NCBI GenBank assembly: GCA_023489135.1
Contig: JAMDCE010000538.1
Span: forward strand, 1-5,634
Reading direction: 5' to 3'
Length of the DNA stretch: 5,634 nucleotides
From: Chloroflexota bacterium
Lineage (GTDB): Bacteria > Chloroflexota > Chloroflexia > JAMDCE01
Positions 5,468 through 5,634 of the stretch are shown here, piece after piece. The notes beneath the pieces were generated by a model. The model did no database searches. It saw nothing but the letters and a program-made list of their open reading frames with translations, and had not been told where the DNA came from. How positions within the stretch are numbered: the first letter of the stretch is position 1; every line of letters starts with the position of its first letter. The position numbers and the translations under genes were made by a program.

Positions 5468-5492
5468 AGCTTTTAGCTATTAGCTGTAAGCT
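5468..5492 (+). repeat. AGCT-rich imperfect hairpin after rplL
   Basis: AGCTTTTAGCT (5468-5478) pairs with AGCTGTAAGCT (5482-5492) around the 3-nt loop ATT, with one T-T mismatch and one G-T wobble. It starts 4 nt after the rplL stop. Further AGCT/CAGC words continue to about 5514 and allow an alternative AAGCT-AGCTT pairing followed by TTT. No strong T-tract follows, so it is a weak terminator or mRNA-end structure at best, or part of a dispersed repeat. Confidence 0.45.
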
Positions 5493-5530
5493 ATCAGCAA
5501 ACAGCCTTCAGCTTTTGGAATTCTGGTTCT

Positions 5531-5558
5531 GTAGAGACGCAGCATGCTGCGTCTCTAC
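5531..5558. repeat. Perfect 28-nt REP-like palindrome
   Basis: GTAGAGACGCAGCA is followed immediately by its exact reverse complement, ending in CTCTAC, with a GCATGC centre. Palindromes of the GTAGAGACG...CGTCTCTAC type are, as I recall, dispersed in intergenic DNA of several phyla including Cyanobacteria and Chloroflexota. It may affect mRNA ends or expression between rplL and the expected rpoB. No transposase gene or target duplication is visible. Confidence 0.75.
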
Positions 5559-5579
5559 ATTGTGGCGTTTCACCATCGG

Positions 5580-5607
5580 GTAGGGGCACGGCGTGCTGTG
5601 CCCTTTA
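5580..5607. repeat. Second, diverged REP-like palindrome
   Basis: GTAGGGGCACGGCGTGCTGT followed by GCCCTTTA aligns without gaps to the palindrome at 5531-5558, and nearly all differences are A/G or C/T transitions. Its core GGGCACGG...CTGTGCCC still pairs, with one G-T wobble. The centres of the two elements lie 49 nt apart. It looks like a related family member or a variant of the same repeat. Confidence 0.65.
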
Positions 5608-5634
5608 AGAATCGTCTTATCGCTTTTCCGGATG

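Noticed and set aside
5465..5634. CRISPR array or insertion sequence in the region after rplL
   Set aside because: There are only two palindromic units with differing sequences, no regular spacers, no transposase frame and no target-site duplication.

Overview
The window is a conserved bacterial translation and transcription block on the + strand, in the order tRNA-Thr(GGU), tuf, rpmG, tRNA-Trp(CCA), secE, nusG, rplK, rplA, rplJ, rplL. It belongs to the classical tuf-secE-nusG-rplKAJL-rpoBC superoperon; rpoB would be expected just beyond the right edge but no start is visible. EF-Tu reads closest, from memory, to Chloroflexota (Chloroflexus/Anaerolineae-type) sequences, for example in the switch I segment [13 protein letters not shown] and in [12 protein letters not shown]. 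An uncultured Chloroflexota member is my best guess, at moderate confidence. Start codons are mixed: GTG for tuf, nusG and rplK, TTG for rplA, and ATG for rpmG, secE, rplJ and rplL.

Positions 1-679 hold no gene I can support. They contain a weak candidate for the start of a divergent gene at the left edge, a nested inverted repeat at 392-438, GC-rich segments with competing pairings at 506-578, and a good sigma-70-type promoter (TTGCAT, 17 nt, TAAAAT) at 625-653. That promoter lies 26 nt before tRNA-Thr and probably drives tRNA-Thr-tuf and what follows. Positions 820-2585 encode EF-Tu, the small ribosomal protein L33, tRNA-Trp and the SecE translocase subunit. Positions 2606-3690 encode NusG and L11.

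The most informative part is 3691-4518. The rplK-rplA gap carries an RNA element that imitates the L1-binding site of 23S rRNA (GUGG-GA-GG paired to CC-AAUAG-CA-CCAC), directly abutting the rplA Shine-Dalgarno sequence. The rplA gene is broken: about 50 codons of the C-terminal half of domain I are missing at one junction near 4253. The last 18 codons of a normal L1 survive in another reading frame. This is either a real lesion or an assembly error. An L10-type leader follows, then a textbook intrinsic terminator or attenuator, and then rplJ and rplL, which form the ribosomal stalk.

Downstream of rplL (5465-5634) there is no gene. There is an AGCT-rich imperfect hairpin and two related REP-like palindromes whose centres lie 49 nt apart, one of them a perfect 28-nt inverted repeat. 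They sit where rplL-rpoB attenuation or processing occurs in other bacteria. I did not find a new type of biological system; the unusual content is the rplA lesion, the layered RNA regulation around rplA and rplJ, and the palindromic repeats.
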